A DNA stretch of 64,000 nt from an uncultured Desulfovibrionaceae bacterium (GTDB lineage Bacteria; Desulfobacterota; Desulfovibrionia; Desulfovibrionales; Desulfovibrionaceae): positions 1 to 64,000 of the forward strand of contig CALUZB010000015.1 in the NCBI GenBank assembly GCA_944325195.1, read 5' to 3'. The notes under the pieces were generated by a model, which did no database searches, had not been told where the DNA came from, and saw only the letters and a list, made by a program, of their open reading frames with translations. A program made the position numbers and the translations under genes. Shown one piece after another: positions 1-10,270 of the stretch (positions are counted from its first letter, which is position 1; every line of letters begins with the position of its first letter).

Positions 1-2
1 GA

Positions 3-371
3 ATGGCTAGAATTGCCGGTGTTGATTTGCCCAGAGGAAAGCGTGCTGATATCGCTCTTACCTATATTTATGGTATCGGGCCTGCCACTGCTCTTAAAAT
101 TTTGAATGCTGCCAATCTTGATTGGAACAGAAGCATTGATGATTTCTCTGCAGATGAGGTTAATGAACTTCGTAAGGAAATCGAACAGAATTATAAGGTG
201 GAAGGCGACCTCCGCCGCGACGTATCCATGTATATTAAGCGTCTGATGGATATCGGATGTTATCGTGGTTTGCGTCATCGTCGAGGACTGCCGGTGCGGG
301 GTCAGAGCACACATACCAATGCCCGCACTCGCAAGGGGCCTAAGCGCGGTGCAGTTGCTAAGAAGAAATAA
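3..371 (+). CDS. rpsM: 30S ribosomal protein S13
   Basis: S13 sits in the head of the 30S subunit and contacts the 50S subunit and P-site tRNA. The 122-residue product begins [10 protein letters not shown] and has the basic C-terminal signature [14 protein letters not shown] followed by a Lys/Arg-rich tail, matching the family's usual length of about 120. The ATG lies two bases from the window edge, so its ribosome binding site is not visible. It is followed 48 bases later by rpsK on the same strand, as in the usual alpha operon order. Confidence 0.98.
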   Translation: MARIAGVDLPRGKRADIALTYIYGIGPATALKILNAANLDWNRSIDDFSADEVNELRKEIEQNYKVEGDLRRDVSMYIKRLMDIGCYRGLRHRRGLPVRGQSTHTNARTRKGPKRGAVAKKK

Positions 372-419
372 TTATAATCTCCACTAATCTTTAATACAGT
401 TAAATTGCGAGAGTAGAAA

Positions 420-815
420 ATGGCAGCAGCAAGACCAAAGCGTGTTACTAAAAAACGGGAAAAGAAAAATATCCCTGCCGGGCTTGTTTTTATTCAAGCT
501 ACTTTTAATAATACTATTATTACATTTACGGACCCCCGTGGTAATGCGGTGTCCTGGGGTAGTGCCGGGCAAAGCGGTTTTAAGGGGTCGCGTAAAAGCA
601 CTCCCTTTGCAGCACAGGTGGCTGCAGAAACTGCGGCTCGTAAAGCTATGGATAATGGAATGAGGACAGTCGGCATTTATGTGTCGGGCCCTGGTTCCGG
701 CCGTGAATCAGCTATGCGCGCAATTAATAGTGTGGGGATGAATGTTGCGTTTATTCGTGATATTACCCCTATCCCACACAATGGTTGCCGTCCTCCCAAG
801 CGTCGTCGAGTATAG
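420..815 (+). CDS. rpsK: 30S ribosomal protein S11
   Basis: S11 forms part of the 30S platform near the mRNA exit. The 131-residue product has the family core ([29 protein letters not shown]) and the diagnostic C-terminus [11 protein letters not shown] purine-rich stretch (GCGAGAG) precedes the ATG. It lies between rpsM and rpoA. In most bacteria rpsD (S4) follows rpsK, but here only a 189-base non-coding gap with a perfect hairpin separates rpsK from rpoA. Confidence 0.98.
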   Translation: MAAARPKRVTKKREKKNIPAGLVFIQATFNNTIITFTDPRGNAVSWGSAGQSGFKGSRKSTPFAAQVAAETAARKAMDNGMRTVGIYVSGPGSGRESAMRAINSVGMNVAFIRDITPIPHNGCRPPKRRRV

Positions 816-833
816 CTGGAATTTGATTTTTGG

Positions 834-861
834 CATCTGCCGCTTGGTTAAGCGGCAGATG
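834..861 (+). promoter_or_regulatory. Perfect hairpin between rpsK and rpoA
   Basis: CATCTGCCGCTT (834-845) and AAGCGGCAGATG (850-861) form a 12-bp perfect stem with a GGTT tetraloop. No T tract follows, so it is not a typical terminator. It lies 19 bases after the rpsK stop, in the place where rpsD would normally be. It could be an attenuator, an mRNA-processing site or a protein-binding element that sets rpoA/rplQ expression relative to the ribosomal genes. The structure is seen; the role is inferred. Confidence 0.5.
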
Positions 862-1004
862 TATTTGAGTCAAAGCATTTTTACCGCTGCTACCTGGCGG
901 AGCAAGAAAGGGACTAAGTTAAGGCTATCCTCCGGTTGAGGACTTCACATCCCTGTCAATGCTGCTTTCAAGCATTGATTCCACTCCAAAGAATGGGGTT
1001 TAGC

Positions 1005-2045
1005 ATGCTAATTAAGCAGGGCGAACGATTAATTAATACAAGAAATTGGGCTGAGCTGGTGAAACCTGACCATGTGTTCAGGGATAGTGCTGAAAGCCAG
1101 ACCTATGGAAAGTTTGTTTGTGAGCCGCTCGAACGCGGTTACGGCAATACAATCGGCAATGCCTTGCGGCGGGTGTTGCTTGCCTCTTTACAAGGGGCAG
1201 CATTTGTTTCTGTGAAAATATCTGGTGTACAGCACGAATTCACTACAATTCCAGGTGTTCTTGAAGATGTTACTGATATTGTGCTTAACCTGAAGCAGGT
1301 GCGCATGGCCATGGATACTGAAGAGCCTCAGCGGTTGGAGCTGAAGGTGAACAGCCGCGGCCCGGTATCTGCTGCAGATATTATAACTAATCAACATATT
1401 ACAATATTAAACCCCGAACAACATATTGCTACCCTTACCGAAGATGTAGAACTCTCCATGGAGTTAGAGGTTCGCATGGGCAAGGGATATATGACTGCTG
1501 ACATGCATGAGGGCTTGTCTGACGAAATAGGTATGATCAGCTTGGATTCGAGTTTTTCTCCTGTTCGTCGGGTTTCTTATACTGTAGAGCAGGCTCGTGT
1601 TGGTCAGATGACCAATTATGATAAGTTGATTCTGGAGGTATGGACTGACGGCTCAATTACACCGGAAGATGCGATTGCTTATTCAGCCAAGATTCTCAAG
1701 GAGCAACTGGCTGTATTTATAAACTTTGATGAACGGATTTCTGCAAATGATGAAAGCGCTGCCAGTAATGTTAGCGACCTTAATGAGAACTTGTTCAAAA
1801 GCATTGAGGATTTGGAACTATCTGTACGCGCCACAAACTGTCTCAAAAGCGCAGATATTTCCGTAGTTGGCGAGTTGGTTCAGCGCACTGAAGCTGAAAT
1901 GCTTAAGACCAAAAACTTTGGCCGTAAATCTCTTGATGAAATCACAAGAGTGCTTGCTGAAATGGGCCTGGATTTTGGGATGAAGCTGGACGGTTTTGAC
2001 AAGAAATATCAGGAATGGAAGAGGTTACACCAAAATGAGGCATAA
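1005..2045 (+). CDS. rpoA: DNA-directed RNA polymerase subunit alpha
   Basis: This 346-residue alpha subunit nucleates RNA polymerase assembly through its N-terminal domain (about residues 1-230, with [20 protein letters not shown]) and contacts UP elements and activators through its C-terminal domain (about 260-325, with [14 protein letters not shown] and [11 protein letters not shown]). The frame is open further upstream to 936, but the ATG at 1005 gives the normal family length and follows a GGGGT stretch; an ATG at 993 is possible. Its last 11 bases overlap rplQ, which suggests translational coupling. Confidence 0.96.
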   Translation: MLIKQGERLINTRNWAELVKPDHVFRDSAESQTYGKFVCEPLERGYGNTIGNALRRVLLASLQGAAFVSVKISGVQHEFTTIPGVLEDVTDIVLNLKQVRMAMDTEEPQRLELKVNSRGPVSAADIITNQHITILNPEQHIATLTEDVELSMELEVRMGKGYMTADMHEGLSDEIGMISLDSSFSPVRRVSYTVEQARVGQMTNYDKLILEVWTDGSITPEDAIAYSAKILKEQLAVFINFDERISANDESAASNVSDLNENLFKSIEDLELSVRATNCLKSADISVVGELVQRTEAEMLKTKNFGRKSLDEITRVLAEMGLDFGMKLDGFDKKYQEWKRLHQNEA

Positions 2046-2448
2046 TAAGTCTGGCCGTAAATTAAACAGAAACCCTGCCCACCGTAAAGCTTTGTTCAGA
2101 AATATGAGCAGAGCGTTGCTGGAGTATGGCAGAATTCGTACCACCGAAGCCAAGGCTATGGAGCTTCGCGGTGTAGTTGAACCTTTAATTACCATGGCCA
2201 AAAAAAATGATCTGCATGCGCGCAGGGAAGTTTACAAGTTCCTGAATAACCATCAATTGGTCAAAAAGCTTTTTGATGTGATAGCGCCTGTATTTGCAGG
2301 TGTTCCGGGGGGGTATACCAGGGTAGTCAAGCTCGGAATGCCTCGTAAAGGAGATGCAGCGCCCATGGCAGTAATTGAATTTACAAAGGAAATCAACCCC
2401 AAAGAGGAAGCTTCCAAAGCTGCCCCTGAAGCGAAGGAAGCGGAATAA
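2035..2448 (+). CDS. rplQ: 50S ribosomal protein L17
   Basis: L17 lies near the polypeptide exit tunnel of the 50S subunit. The 137-residue product begins [20 protein letters not shown], the L17 N-terminal signature. The core matches the usual length of about 120, and an acidic Ala/Glu tail ([14 protein letters not shown]) is added at the C-terminus. The frame extends to 1996 inside rpoA, but the ATG at 2035 fits the family start. It is the last gene of the operon and is followed by a strong terminator. Confidence 0.97.
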   Translation: MRHNKSGRKLNRNPAHRKALFRNMSRALLEYGRIRTTEAKAMELRGVVEPLITMAKKNDLHARREVYKFLNNHQLVKKLFDVIAPVFAGVPGGYTRVVKLGMPRKGDAAPMAVIEFTKEINPKEEASKAAPEAKEAE

Positions 2449-2498
2449 GCTGAAACGGCAGTTGACTGTTGTTGCTGCTCCTATACCGGGAAATTAAT

Positions 2499-2527
2499 AA
2501 AAAGCGAGCCAAAAGGCTCGCTTTTTT
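2499..2527 (+). terminator. Rho-independent terminator after rplQ
   Basis: AAAAGCGAGCC, an AAAA loop, then GGCTCGCTTTTTT: a GC-rich stem flanked by A and T tracts, 50 bases after the rplQ stop. It ends the alpha operon. Confidence 0.92.
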
Positions 2528-3633
2528 ACATGGAATATACTCCTGTTCATCTGGCGAATCATAAATGCGCATAACCTATTCTTGTAGGACGTTCTTTTTT
2601 ATTTGTTAATATGGCTTGCGCCATTGCAGCTGCACCGAATAAATCAAATGGAAGTCACATTGGTAATACAATAAGTCAGCTCATGTCTGCCGGGCTGCAA
2701 ATATTACGTTCGGCTGCTGCATCCAGCGGCATCTGACTGGTTGAGGGTTGCTCTAAGCGCTCTTTGCTGTCTCTAGACATGTTTAAGTGCATTGACCTTG
2801 TGAGTATCGCTGACCGCTTCCCTTATGATGAGGAGAAATGGTTACGCCGCCACACAAAGATACTGTATAGATTGGCTGAATGGAAAGAGAACCAAGGATT
2901 CGGAAGCGGAATTCTGTCCTGACCATTATGTTGCCTGGAACCCAGCGAAGATAGTCCCCAGTTCTCTAATCTATCTGAACGCCTAAGCCATATCCAGGCA
3001 GAGCTGGCTTGTGCTTGGCGGGCTTGTCTCAATCGCCAAACTTTCACCCGGCTTGCTGCCGATTCAAAATGTGCGTTGGCGGCCTTTATCCGACAGCCTG
3101 TTACTATCTTACAAGTCGGAAAAGAAGTTTTAATGAATGGATGTGCTGAAGTGCAAAGATTGTAACAGAGTTTTCGCGTCATATGTATTACTCGGCTGAG
3201 GTAAAAATGAAACCGGAATCCATGAATGGAGCAAACTGCAATCGGCCCGGATAGCCCGGCAGAGCAGTTGTCGCTTCCACATAAACCACAGCTCGTTTAT
3301 AGCCGCAAATACACAATTACAGAAATGAAATGCAGATGCCCGGATGCCGGCTTAAATTGCATCTACCGGCACACTGCTGTTGGGAGAGTCTTGCAGACCT
3401 ACGGGAACTAGCCTTGGGTCGCGGAGGTTGACTGTATCAAGTTTTGTTTTCAGGCACTGACCTAATGGCCCTGTTTGGCCTCTCAGCACTATAAGCACTT
3501 CAATGATGCAGGGAAAATCCTGAGGGCTCAGGTTGGTTTATGCTGAGGCTGCTTGTCTGAACTTTCAAGTGTCTGCTTCATTGTCATCATGAGGCAGACC
3601 TATCGTATGGTCTGTGAGGACCGGTCCTGTGTT
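2528..3633. other. Gene-poor stretch of about 1.1 kb
   Basis: No reading frame here has a convincing ribosome binding site, length and family match. One forward frame, 2779-3165, reads as protein-like text broken by a single TGA at 2920-2922, without a ribosome binding site. In another frame near 3145-3185 a short zinc-knuckle-like text (LKCKDCNRVFA) is cut by stops. These may be remnants of a decayed gene or insertion element. They are too weak to name. Confidence 0.4.
2779..3165 (+). pseudogene. Possible decayed reading frame of unknown family
   Basis: The frame begins with ATG at 2779 (MFKCIDLVSIADRF), meets one in-frame TGA at codon 48, then stays open to a TAA ending at 3165. I see no Shine-Dalgarno sequence and recognise no family. 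An antisense frame is also open here, so chance openness is a real alternative. Selenocysteine recoding is unlikely, because no convincing SECIS-like hairpin stands out just after the TGA. Confidence 0.2.
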
Positions 3634-3670
3634 GAAAAAGCCCCCACCAATTGTCTGGGGAGGCTTTTTC
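3634..3670 (-). terminator. Terminator downstream of the ureohydrolase gene
   Basis: GAAAAAGCC (3634-3642) pairs with GGCTTTTTC (3662-3670), with further C/G pairing inside. The A/T ends give a T tract in both directions, so it can act on both strands. It lies 12 bases beyond the stop of the minus-strand ureohydrolase gene. Confidence 0.8.
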
Positions 3671-3681
3671 ACTTTTGTAGA

Positions 3682-4584
3682 TTATGGTCTGCGTCCAAGC
3701 CGGGAAATTATTCCCATAATGCTGTAAGTCAACTTGGCTGCAGCTAAGTCGGAAGAGTGAAAGCCTGGATAGGGCGCAAGTTCCACTACATCCATGCCAA
3801 TGACATTACGGCCCCGGATAGCGTGCTCCAACAGGAATATCGCTTCATACCACCCCAAACCGCCGGGATCTGGGGTGCCGGTGGCCGGCATGACGGCTGA
3901 GCTGAAAGCGTCAACATCAAATGAAATATAGATATCTTGCGGGAAATCGGGCGGAAGCAGCGTGAAGTTGTCGCTCAGAATGGCGTTTAAGCCGCCCATG
4001 CGGGCAAGCTCCAGCCCGTCCAGATGTTTCACCCCATACTCTTTACGGAAAGTTTCCTCCTCCTCACATAAAGAACGGACACCTATTTGAAAGAGTTTAA
4101 GGCCAAGCTCACAGGCTCGTCGCATTACACAACCGTGAGAATATAAGGTGTCGTCATAAATATAGCGAAGGTCTCCGTGTGCATCGAAATGGACAATTCC
4201 GAAAGTATAGCCGTAATGTTTCGCAAGAGCACGCAGCGGAGCAAGCGAAATGGTATGCTCCCCGCCCAGAGTCACGGGGATTGAGCCGTTCTCAATTGCT
4301 TCCCGCACGGCATTCTCTATTCTTCCCAGCACTTGTTCCGGCTCGCCCTCACAATCCACAACCGGGCCGGTATAAATACCGTCGTACCAGGGCGTGGACT
4401 CACCGTCCCAAAACTCCAGTTGATCCGATGCAGCAATAAGAGCGGCCGGGCCTTTGGCTGTACCACCCATATAAGATACCGTTGCCTCATAAGGGGCTGA
4501 AACTATATAAAATCGACAATCCTTCTTAGGTAAATACGGTTCTTCTTCGCCGAGAAATTTGTCATAACAATGAATTTCTTCCAT
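3682..4584 (-). CDS. Agmatinase/ureohydrolase family protein
   Basis: This belongs to the arginase/agmatinase superfamily: binuclear Mn enzymes that hydrolyse guanidino groups to release urea. The 300-residue product keeps the metal ligands: H110 in LGGEHTIS, D134/H136/D138 in FDAHGDLR, and D223/D225 in SFDVDAFSS. An early GGTAKGPAAL matches the family's substrate-loop region. Agmatine (giving putrescine and urea) is the most likely substrate, but formiminoglutamate or another guanidino acid cannot be excluded. The ATG at 4584 follows an excellent AAGGAAGGA; an upstream in-frame extension to 4623 is less likely. The gene stands alone. Confidence 0.85.
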   Translation of the reverse strand: MEEIHCYDKFLGEEEPYLPKKDCRFYIVSAPYEATVSYMGGTAKGPAALIAASDQLEFWDGESTPWYDGIYTGPVVDCEGEPEQVLGRIENAVREAIENGSIPVTLGGEHTISLAPLRALAKHYGYTFGIVHFDAHGDLRYIYDDTLYSHGCVMRRACELGLKLFQIGVRSLCEEEETFRKEYGVKHLDGLELARMGGLNAILSDNFTLLPPDFPQDIYISFDVDAFSSAVMPATGTPDPGGLGWYEAIFLLEHAIRGRNVIGMDVVELAPYPGFHSSDLAAAKLTYSIMGIISRLGRRP

Positions 4585-5068
4585 GAATCCTTCCTTTATC
4601 AGTAAGCTATAATGCTGCAACAAAGTGTACGGGGCGCAGCAAGGCCTTTAGACTCCTTGCAGAACAACCTGACGCGTTCCATTGTGTATTTTCGCGTTGA
4701 GTTAAATTTACCTGAAACTTAACAACAGCGCTACAGGTTTATTTACATTGGGACAACCGGCAAGCAGTAGCCGGGCTGTTTGATTGAATCAGGTTAATGC
4801 TTCCTCCGGCAGAGTTTGCCCTTTCCTCTTGGTGAATTCTAATGGATACTGATAAGTACCCGATAAGCGCCGGCTTTAAAAGCAACATCAATTAACTTGT
4901 GTACTATACTGCTTTTTACTGGTATTATTATAGCCTGTGATTATGGCTGAGATACCGGCAGCAAATGCTTTGACTTGCGGGAATTGATGCTTAATAATAC
5001 TGAAGAAAGTGCTCTGGTTCATTAATTGCATAATTCCCGGAAATACATATTCTTGACATGGAGAAAAT
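4585..5068. other. Intergenic, nothing identified
   Basis: A divergent spacer of 484 bases between the ureohydrolase gene and clpP. It is AT-rich and must carry both promoters, but I cannot fix either with confidence. No RNA gene or repeat was seen. Confidence 0.5.
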
Positions 5069-5686
5069 ATGAGCAGCTTAATACCCATGGTTGTTGAGAC
5101 AACCGGTCGCTCTGAACGGGCATATGATATTTTTTCCCGCTTGCTGAAAGACCGTATTATCGTTTTGGGAACTCCGGTTGACGACCATGTGGCGTCTTTA
5201 ATTTGCGCGCAACTGCTGTTTCTGGAAGCGGAAAACCCTGAAAAGGAAATTTACATGTATATCAATTCGCCGGGCGGCGTGGTTACAGCCGGTCTTGCCA
5301 TTTATGACACCATGCAATACATTTCGTCGCCTGTGGCTACCTTGTGTATGGGACAGGCGGCCAGCATGGGAGCGCTTCTGCTTGCCGCCGGTGAGCCCGG
5401 CAGGCGGTACTGTCTGCCAAACAGCAGGGTAATGATCCACCAACCCTCCGGCGGTTTCAGAGGTCAGGCGACGGACATTGAACTGCATGCCCGCGAGGTG
5501 CTCCGCCTGAAGCAACGGCTCAATGAAATTCTGGGTAAACACTGTGCTAAAACCGCCCAGGAAATGGAAGTCCTTACCGAGCGCGATAATTTTCTGAGCC
5601 CGGAAGAAGCCAGGGAGCTTGGTCTGATTGATAAAATTATGACATCCCGATTGGAAATGCGGGAATCTGCCGATGACAAACTTTAA
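5069..5686 (+). CDS. clpP: ATP-dependent Clp protease proteolytic subunit
   Basis: ClpP is the tetradecameric serine protease chamber that degrades proteins unfolded by ClpX or ClpA. The 205-residue protein has the complete catalytic triad: S99 (GQAASMGA), H124 (MIHQPSGG) and D173 ([11 protein letters not shown]). GGAG precedes the ATG. clpX starts 26 bases downstream on the same strand and lon follows. In other Desulfovibrio genomes I recall tig just upstream; here tig lies about 55 kb away in the same window. Confidence 0.97.
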   Translation: MSSLIPMVVETTGRSERAYDIFSRLLKDRIIVLGTPVDDHVASLICAQLLFLEAENPEKEIYMYINSPGGVVTAGLAIYDTMQYISSPVATLCMGQAASMGALLLAAGEPGRRYCLPNSRVMIHQPSGGFRGQATDIELHAREVLRLKQRLNEILGKHCAKTAQEMEVLTERDNFLSPEEARELGLIDKIMTSRLEMRESADDKL

Positions 5687-5712
5687 GTACAAGTAAAGTG
5701 GGATTTTACTTT

Positions 5713-6963
5713 ATGGATATACAAGACTCCAAAGAAACTTTGTATTGCTCTTTCTGCCACAAAAGTGCCGATGCGGTATCGCATCTGGTTGCCGGTCCGG
5801 CGGGAGTGAATATCTGCAAAGACTGCGTCAGCATGTGCAATGAAATCATTGCCAATGAAAAAATCAAGGAAGTTATCGATAGTGGTGTGCTGCTTTCTCC
5901 CATGGAGATCAAGCAAAAACTCGATGAGTATGTCATCGGACAGGACGACGCCAAGAAGCTTCTTTCAGTATCTGTGCACAACCACTACAAACGCGTGTTT
6001 TTCAGTGAAGCTATCGGTAACGATATTGAACTGGAAAAAAGTAACGTGTTGCTGGTGGGGCCGTCGGGCAGCGGTAAAACCCTGCTGGCCAAAACCCTTG
6101 CCCGCATTCTGAGAGTTCCGTTTGCCATAGCTGATGCCACCACTCTGACCGAGGCGGGGTATGTGGGCGAAGATGTGGAAAATATTCTTGTCCAGTTGCT
6201 GCAAAATGCCGATTACGATATGGAAGCGGCTAAAAAAGGCATTATTTATATTGATGAGATTGATAAGATTTCGCGTAAAAGCGAGGGCCCTTCCATCACC
6301 CGCGATGTGTCCGGAGAGGGCGTGCAACAGGCATTGCTGAAAATCATTGAGGGCACAGAGGCGAATATCCCACCGAAAGGCGGGCGCAAGCACCCGCAGC
6401 AGGAGTTTATCCGAATGGACACAACCAATATCCTGTTCATTTTAGGTGGTGCATTTGTCGGGTTGGAAAAGATCATTGAAAAACGTGTATCCGGCGGCTC
6501 CATGGGCTTTGGAGCAAGTGTACGCAGTTCCGAAGGCCCGGACATGGGAGAGATGTTGAAACTGGTTCACCCCAACGACCTGGTGCAATTCGGGTTGATA
6601 CCGGAGTTTGTGGGGCGCATACCGGTAATCACTAATGTCAGCGATCTGGACGAGGCCGATTTGGTTCGGATTTTAACTGAGCCTAAGAACGCGCTGGTTA
6701 AGCAGTACCAAAAACTGTTTGAGCTTGACGGGGTTGCTTTGAGTTTTACTGATGACGCTTTGCGGGCGATTGCGGCTAAAGCAATTGAGCGTAAAACCGG
6801 GGCGCGCGGTTTGCGCAACGTAATGGAGGGCGCAATGCTTGATATTATGTATCGGCTTCCCAGTATTGCGGACCTTAAAGAATGTATAGTCAATGAAGCG
6901 GTTATCCGTTCCGGCGAGGAACCCATACTGATTTTTGATAACAAGGCGAAAGTGGCTAATTAA
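5713..6963 (+). CDS. clpX: ATP-dependent Clp protease ATP-binding subunit ClpX
   Basis: This hexameric AAA+ unfoldase feeds substrates to ClpP. The 416-residue protein has the N-terminal C4 zinc-binding domain (C12, C15, C35, C38), Walker A at 115-123 ([10 protein letters not shown]), the GYVG pore loop at 149-152, Walker B (IIYIDEID) near 177-184, the second pore loop (GGRKHPQQ) and sensor 2 (GARGLR). A GTG at 5698 is in frame, but the ATG at 5713 has a GTGGGA about 10 bases upstream and gives the normal start next to the zinc domain. It follows clpP in an apparent operon. Confidence 0.97.
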   Translation: MDIQDSKETLYCSFCHKSADAVSHLVAGPAGVNICKDCVSMCNEIIANEKIKEVIDSGVLLSPMEIKQKLDEYVIGQDDAKKLLSVSVHNHYKRVFFSEAIGNDIELEKSNVLLVGPSGSGKTLLAKTLARILRVPFAIADATTLTEAGYVGEDVENILVQLLQNADYDMEAAKKGIIYIDEIDKISRKSEGPSITRDVSGEGVQQALLKIIEGTEANIPPKGGRKHPQQEFIRMDTTNILFILGGAFVGLEKIIEKRVSGGSMGFGASVRSSEGPDMGEMLKLVHPNDLVQFGLIPEFVGRIPVITNVSDLDEADLVRILTEPKNALVKQYQKLFELDGVALSFTDDALRAIAAKAIERKTGARGLRNVMEGAMLDIMYRLPSIADLKECIVNEAVIRSGEEPILIFDNKAKVAN

Positions 6964-7461
6964 TTATGCCGCCTTTCCTGAAATGAGTTGAGCTTTGTTG
7001 CGGCGGGCTTTTTCCCGGCTTAACTTGAGATATCAACATGCAACGTATGGCGTGGAGCGGCAATCGGGTTGCTCCCGCATCTTGAACTTAACTTTTGAAA
7101 TGAAACTGTGCGGCTGAAAGCGGGCAGGAGAAACTTCACTTCGCGGTCCGGCGTTTGCCGGCGTGCTCCTGCGGCCTGTTGGGATTGTTTGTGCTGTGAA
7201 CGGCGGAGAGCTTATTAATATCTGTTTTGAAGCAGCAAAGTAATTTAAGCTTGGGAACGGTTGCTGTTGCCGATTGAAATCGGGTTGTTCACTGGAAATA
7301 CTGCCTGACAGAGCTGTGCACCTTGATAATTTTAATCCCGATATGGGGTTTTGAAACTATGCTGAGCTATTTAGTTGCGCTGCAGCAGCCCCGTGCTTAA
7401 GGCCTTCCGGGAATTTACAGAACCAGGATCTGTGAATTTTCAGAATGGTATGGGAGGATTT
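6964..7461. other. Intergenic between clpX and lon
   Basis: About 500 bases with no supported gene and no clear terminator or heat-shock promoter. Its length suggests lon is transcribed from its own promoter. Confidence 0.5.
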
Positions 7462-9936
7462 ATGTCTGATTTAGAAATTAACGGCGATTTGTCGAGGGCG
7501 GATGAGCCTATTGTTTTACCGCTTATGTCACTGCGCGAGGTAGTGATGTTTCCCCGTTCAGTGGCTCCGTTGTTTGTGGGCCGCGATGTCTCAATTCGGG
7601 CAATTGAAAGCGCGCTTTCCGATTATAACAAGTTGATTTTTCTGGTGGCGCAGCGTCAGCCTGATTTGGAGAAACCGGGTCTGGACGACCTTTTTGCAGT
7701 GGGCACAGTGAGCCGGGTGTTACAGTTGCTGAAGTTGCCGGACGGCACGATTAAGGTACTTTTTGAAGGCCTGTACCGTGCCGGCTGGGAGCCTGTGGAT
7801 GAATATCTGTTTAACAACAGCAACGAATTTCAAATGGTGCGGGTAAACCGCATTCAAGATATTGACAATGACTCGCCGGAGCGAACTGCCCTTGTTCGGG
7901 CCACCCAGGAAGCGTTTGACGAGTACGCTAAAATTAATCGACGGATATCATCAGAGCATCTGATCAGTATAACTTCACTGAATGAACCGGGGCGCCTGTC
8001 CGATGCGGCCATGCCCCACATCAAGGTGAATTATCTTAAGAAACAGGAAATATTGGAAGAAGCCGATTCCACCGCGCGCTTGGAGAAGGTTTATGAGCTT
8101 CTGCAAAGCGAGATTTCCATTTTTCATATGGAAAAGCGGATTAAAAACCGGATAAAAACCCAAATGGAGACCAACCAGCGGGAATATTACCTGAATGAGC
8201 AGATTAAAGCCATTCATAAGGAAATGGGCAGGGAAGATGATCCCGCTGCCGAGGCTCAGGAGTTGGAGCGTTTACTCAGTGAAAAAGAAATGTCTGATGA
8301 GAACCGGAATAAAGTGCTCAGGGAAATTAAAAAACTGCGCCAGATGCCGCCGTCCAGCGCTGAATATTCCGTTTTACGCAATTATGTGGATTGGGTGCTC
8401 GACTTGCCCTGGAATAAGCTGGCAGAAACTGCTATCGACATAGATAAGGCTCGGCAAATTCTGGATGCCGAGCACTACGGCCTGGAAAAGCCGAAAGAGC
8501 GCATTCTGGAATACCTGGCGGTGCAGAAACTTTCCAATAAGCTGAAAGGGCCGATCCTCTGCCTGGTAGGGCCGCCTGGTGTGGGTAAGACTTCTCTTGC
8601 CAAGTCTGTGGCGAAGGCAACCGGGCGTGAGTTTGTGCGGCTTTCACTGGGTGGGGTGCGCGATGAGGCGGAAATTCGCGGCCACCGCCGCACATATGTC
8701 GGCGCATTGCCGGGGAAAATCATTCAGTCATTGAAACGGGTGAAATTCAATAATCCTCTGTTCTGCCTTGATGAGATAGATAAAATGAGCATGGATTTCC
8801 GGGGTGATCCCTCTTCCGCGTTATTGGAAGTGCTTGACCCGGAGCAGAACAGCGCATTCAACGACCATTATATTGATATGGACTATGACCTTTCGCAGGT
8901 GTTTTTCATTACCACTGCCAACAGCCTGCATTCCATTCCCGAGCCGCTTAAAGACCGAATGGAAATCATTCAGTTGTCCAGCTATCTGGAAACAGAGAAA
9001 CGGCATATAGCGCATTCCTTCCTGCTTCCGAAACAAATTGAGGCGCATGGGCTTAAGCCGGAAAACCTGCATATTTCGGAGCCGGCAATGCTTGAGATTA
9101 TTCGCAGCTATACCCGCGAAGCCGGAGTGCGCAACCTTGAGCGCAAAATTGCAGCGGTGTGCCGCAAAACCGCCATGCGTATAGTGGAAGCGGATGATCT
9201 GGATATGAAAGTGCATGTAGGCCGGGGAGATTTGCAGACACTGCTTGGGGTTAAGATGTTCCGGCACAGCGAGAAAGAAACTCAGCCGCAAGTCGGGGTT
9301 TGCACCGGTCTGGCCTGGACTCAACTGGGCGGTGAAATTCTGATGGTGGAAACCGCGGTGATGCCTGGGGCGGGACGGGTATCCATTACCGGTAAATTAG
9401 GCGAGGTAATGACCGAATCCGCTAAAGCCGCGTTTTCGTATATCCGTTCGCGTTCTGATTTGTTCGGCCTGAAAGACAATTTTCACCGCCGCGTCGATAT
9501 CCATGTGCATGTGCCGGAGGGCGCTACGCCAAAGGATGGTCCATCTGCCGGCATTACCCTTGCTACGTCCATGGTGTCTGCCTTGCTGGGTGTGCCGGTG
9601 CGCAACGACGTGGCCATGACCGGGGAGATTACCTTGCGCGGCCGGGTATTGCCCATTGGCGGCTTGCGGGAAAAACTGCTGGCGGCAAGGCGAAGTGAGA
9701 TTAATACGGTAATTATCCCACGCGATAATGAGAAGGACCTCAGAGATGTACCTAAAGAAATTCTCCGCGGTCTGGAAATCGTGCTGGTGGAAAACGTGGA
9801 TGAAGTCTTGCCCTTAGCCCTGATGGCAAGCCGGGAGGATATATTCTGCAGTAATGAGGAAGATGTCGGGTTACACCATATTCTTTATTCCCTTGTTAAT
9901 GAAAGGCCGGTTGTTTACCCGTCGGCGGCCCATTAA
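7462..9936 (+). CDS. lon: ATP-dependent protease Lon (LonA type)
   Basis: Lon is a homo-oligomeric cytoplasmic protease that degrades misfolded and regulatory proteins. The 824-residue chain carries the N-terminal substrate-binding domain (about 20-215), a coiled-coil region, the AAA+ domain with Walker A at 370-377 (GPPGVGKT), and the C-terminal protease domain. The Ser-Lys dyad is S695 ([11 protein letters not shown]) and K738 (REKLLAARR), 43 residues apart as in E. coli Lon. The ATG at 7462 has a perfect GGGAGG four bases upstream; the frame is open to 7375 but lacks such a site there. A strong terminator follows. Confidence 0.97.
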   Translation: MSDLEINGDLSRADEPIVLPLMSLREVVMFPRSVAPLFVGRDVSIRAIESALSDYNKLIFLVAQRQPDLEKPGLDDLFAVGTVSRVLQLLKLPDGTIKVLFEGLYRAGWEPVDEYLFNNSNEFQMVRVNRIQDIDNDSPERTALVRATQEAFDEYAKINRRISSEHLISITSLNEPGRLSDAAMPHIKVNYLKKQEILEEADSTARLEKVYELLQSEISIFHMEKRIKNRIKTQMETNQREYYLNEQIKAIHKEMGREDDPAAEAQELERLLSEKEMSDENRNKVLREIKKLRQMPPSSAEYSVLRNYVDWVLDLPWNKLAETAIDIDKARQILDAEHYGLEKPKERILEYLAVQKLSNKLKGPILCLVGPPGVGKTSLAKSVAKATGREFVRLSLGGVRDEAEIRGHRRTYVGALPGKIIQSLKRVKFNNPLFCLDEIDKMSMDFRGDPSSALLEVLDPEQNSAFNDHYIDMDYDLSQVFFITTANSLHSIPEPLKDRMEIIQLSSYLETEKRHIAHSFLLPKQIEAHGLKPENLHISEPAMLEIIRSYTREAGVRNLERKIAAVCRKTAMRIVEADDLDMKVHVGRGDLQTLLGVKMFRHSEKETQPQVGVCTGLAWTQLGGEILMVETAVMPGAGRVSITGKLGEVMTESAKAAFSYIRSRSDLFGLKDNFHRRVDIHVHVPEGATPKDGPSAGITLATSMVSALLGVPVRNDVAMTGEITLRGRVLPIGGLREKLLAARRSEINTVIIPRDNEKDLRDVPKEILRGLEIVLVENVDEVLPLALMASREDIFCSNEEDVGLHHILYSLVNERPVVYPSAAH

Positions 9937-9946
9937 GCAAACCGTG

Positions 9947-9977
9947 AGGGAGAGGATTTGTCCTCTCCCTTTTTTTG
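9947..9977 (+). terminator. Rho-independent terminator after lon
   Basis: AGGGAGAGGA (9947-9956), TTTG loop, TCCTCTCCCT (9961-9970), then seven T residues. The 10-bp perfect stem starts 10 bases after the lon stop. Confidence 0.95.
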
Positions 9978-10270
9978 CAGTTTTCACGGTAAAGACCGTC
10001 AGGGCCATAACACTGCAGTAGCTTTACAATAGTATTTGTCTGGGTTTGTGCTTGCTTCTAAACGGTGGGGAAAATCCCCTTTTACCTGTTTTGAGATGTT
10101 CAGCAACATAACTCCGACGAAACAGACCTTGTATTATCCACAATAATCTGTTTCCCGTGCATAGCGCGTCAACTTTATCCCCCGCATTCTGTTCCGGGAG
10201 ACAGGCGGGCGAACGACTGAAAATCCACACAATGAGCATCGGATCTTGAAACTGTAATTCAGGTTTTAAG

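Noticed and set aside
2920-2922. Selenocysteine codon in the frame 2779-3165
   Set aside because: No ribosome binding site, no recognised selenoprotein family and no obvious SECIS-type hairpin right after the TGA.
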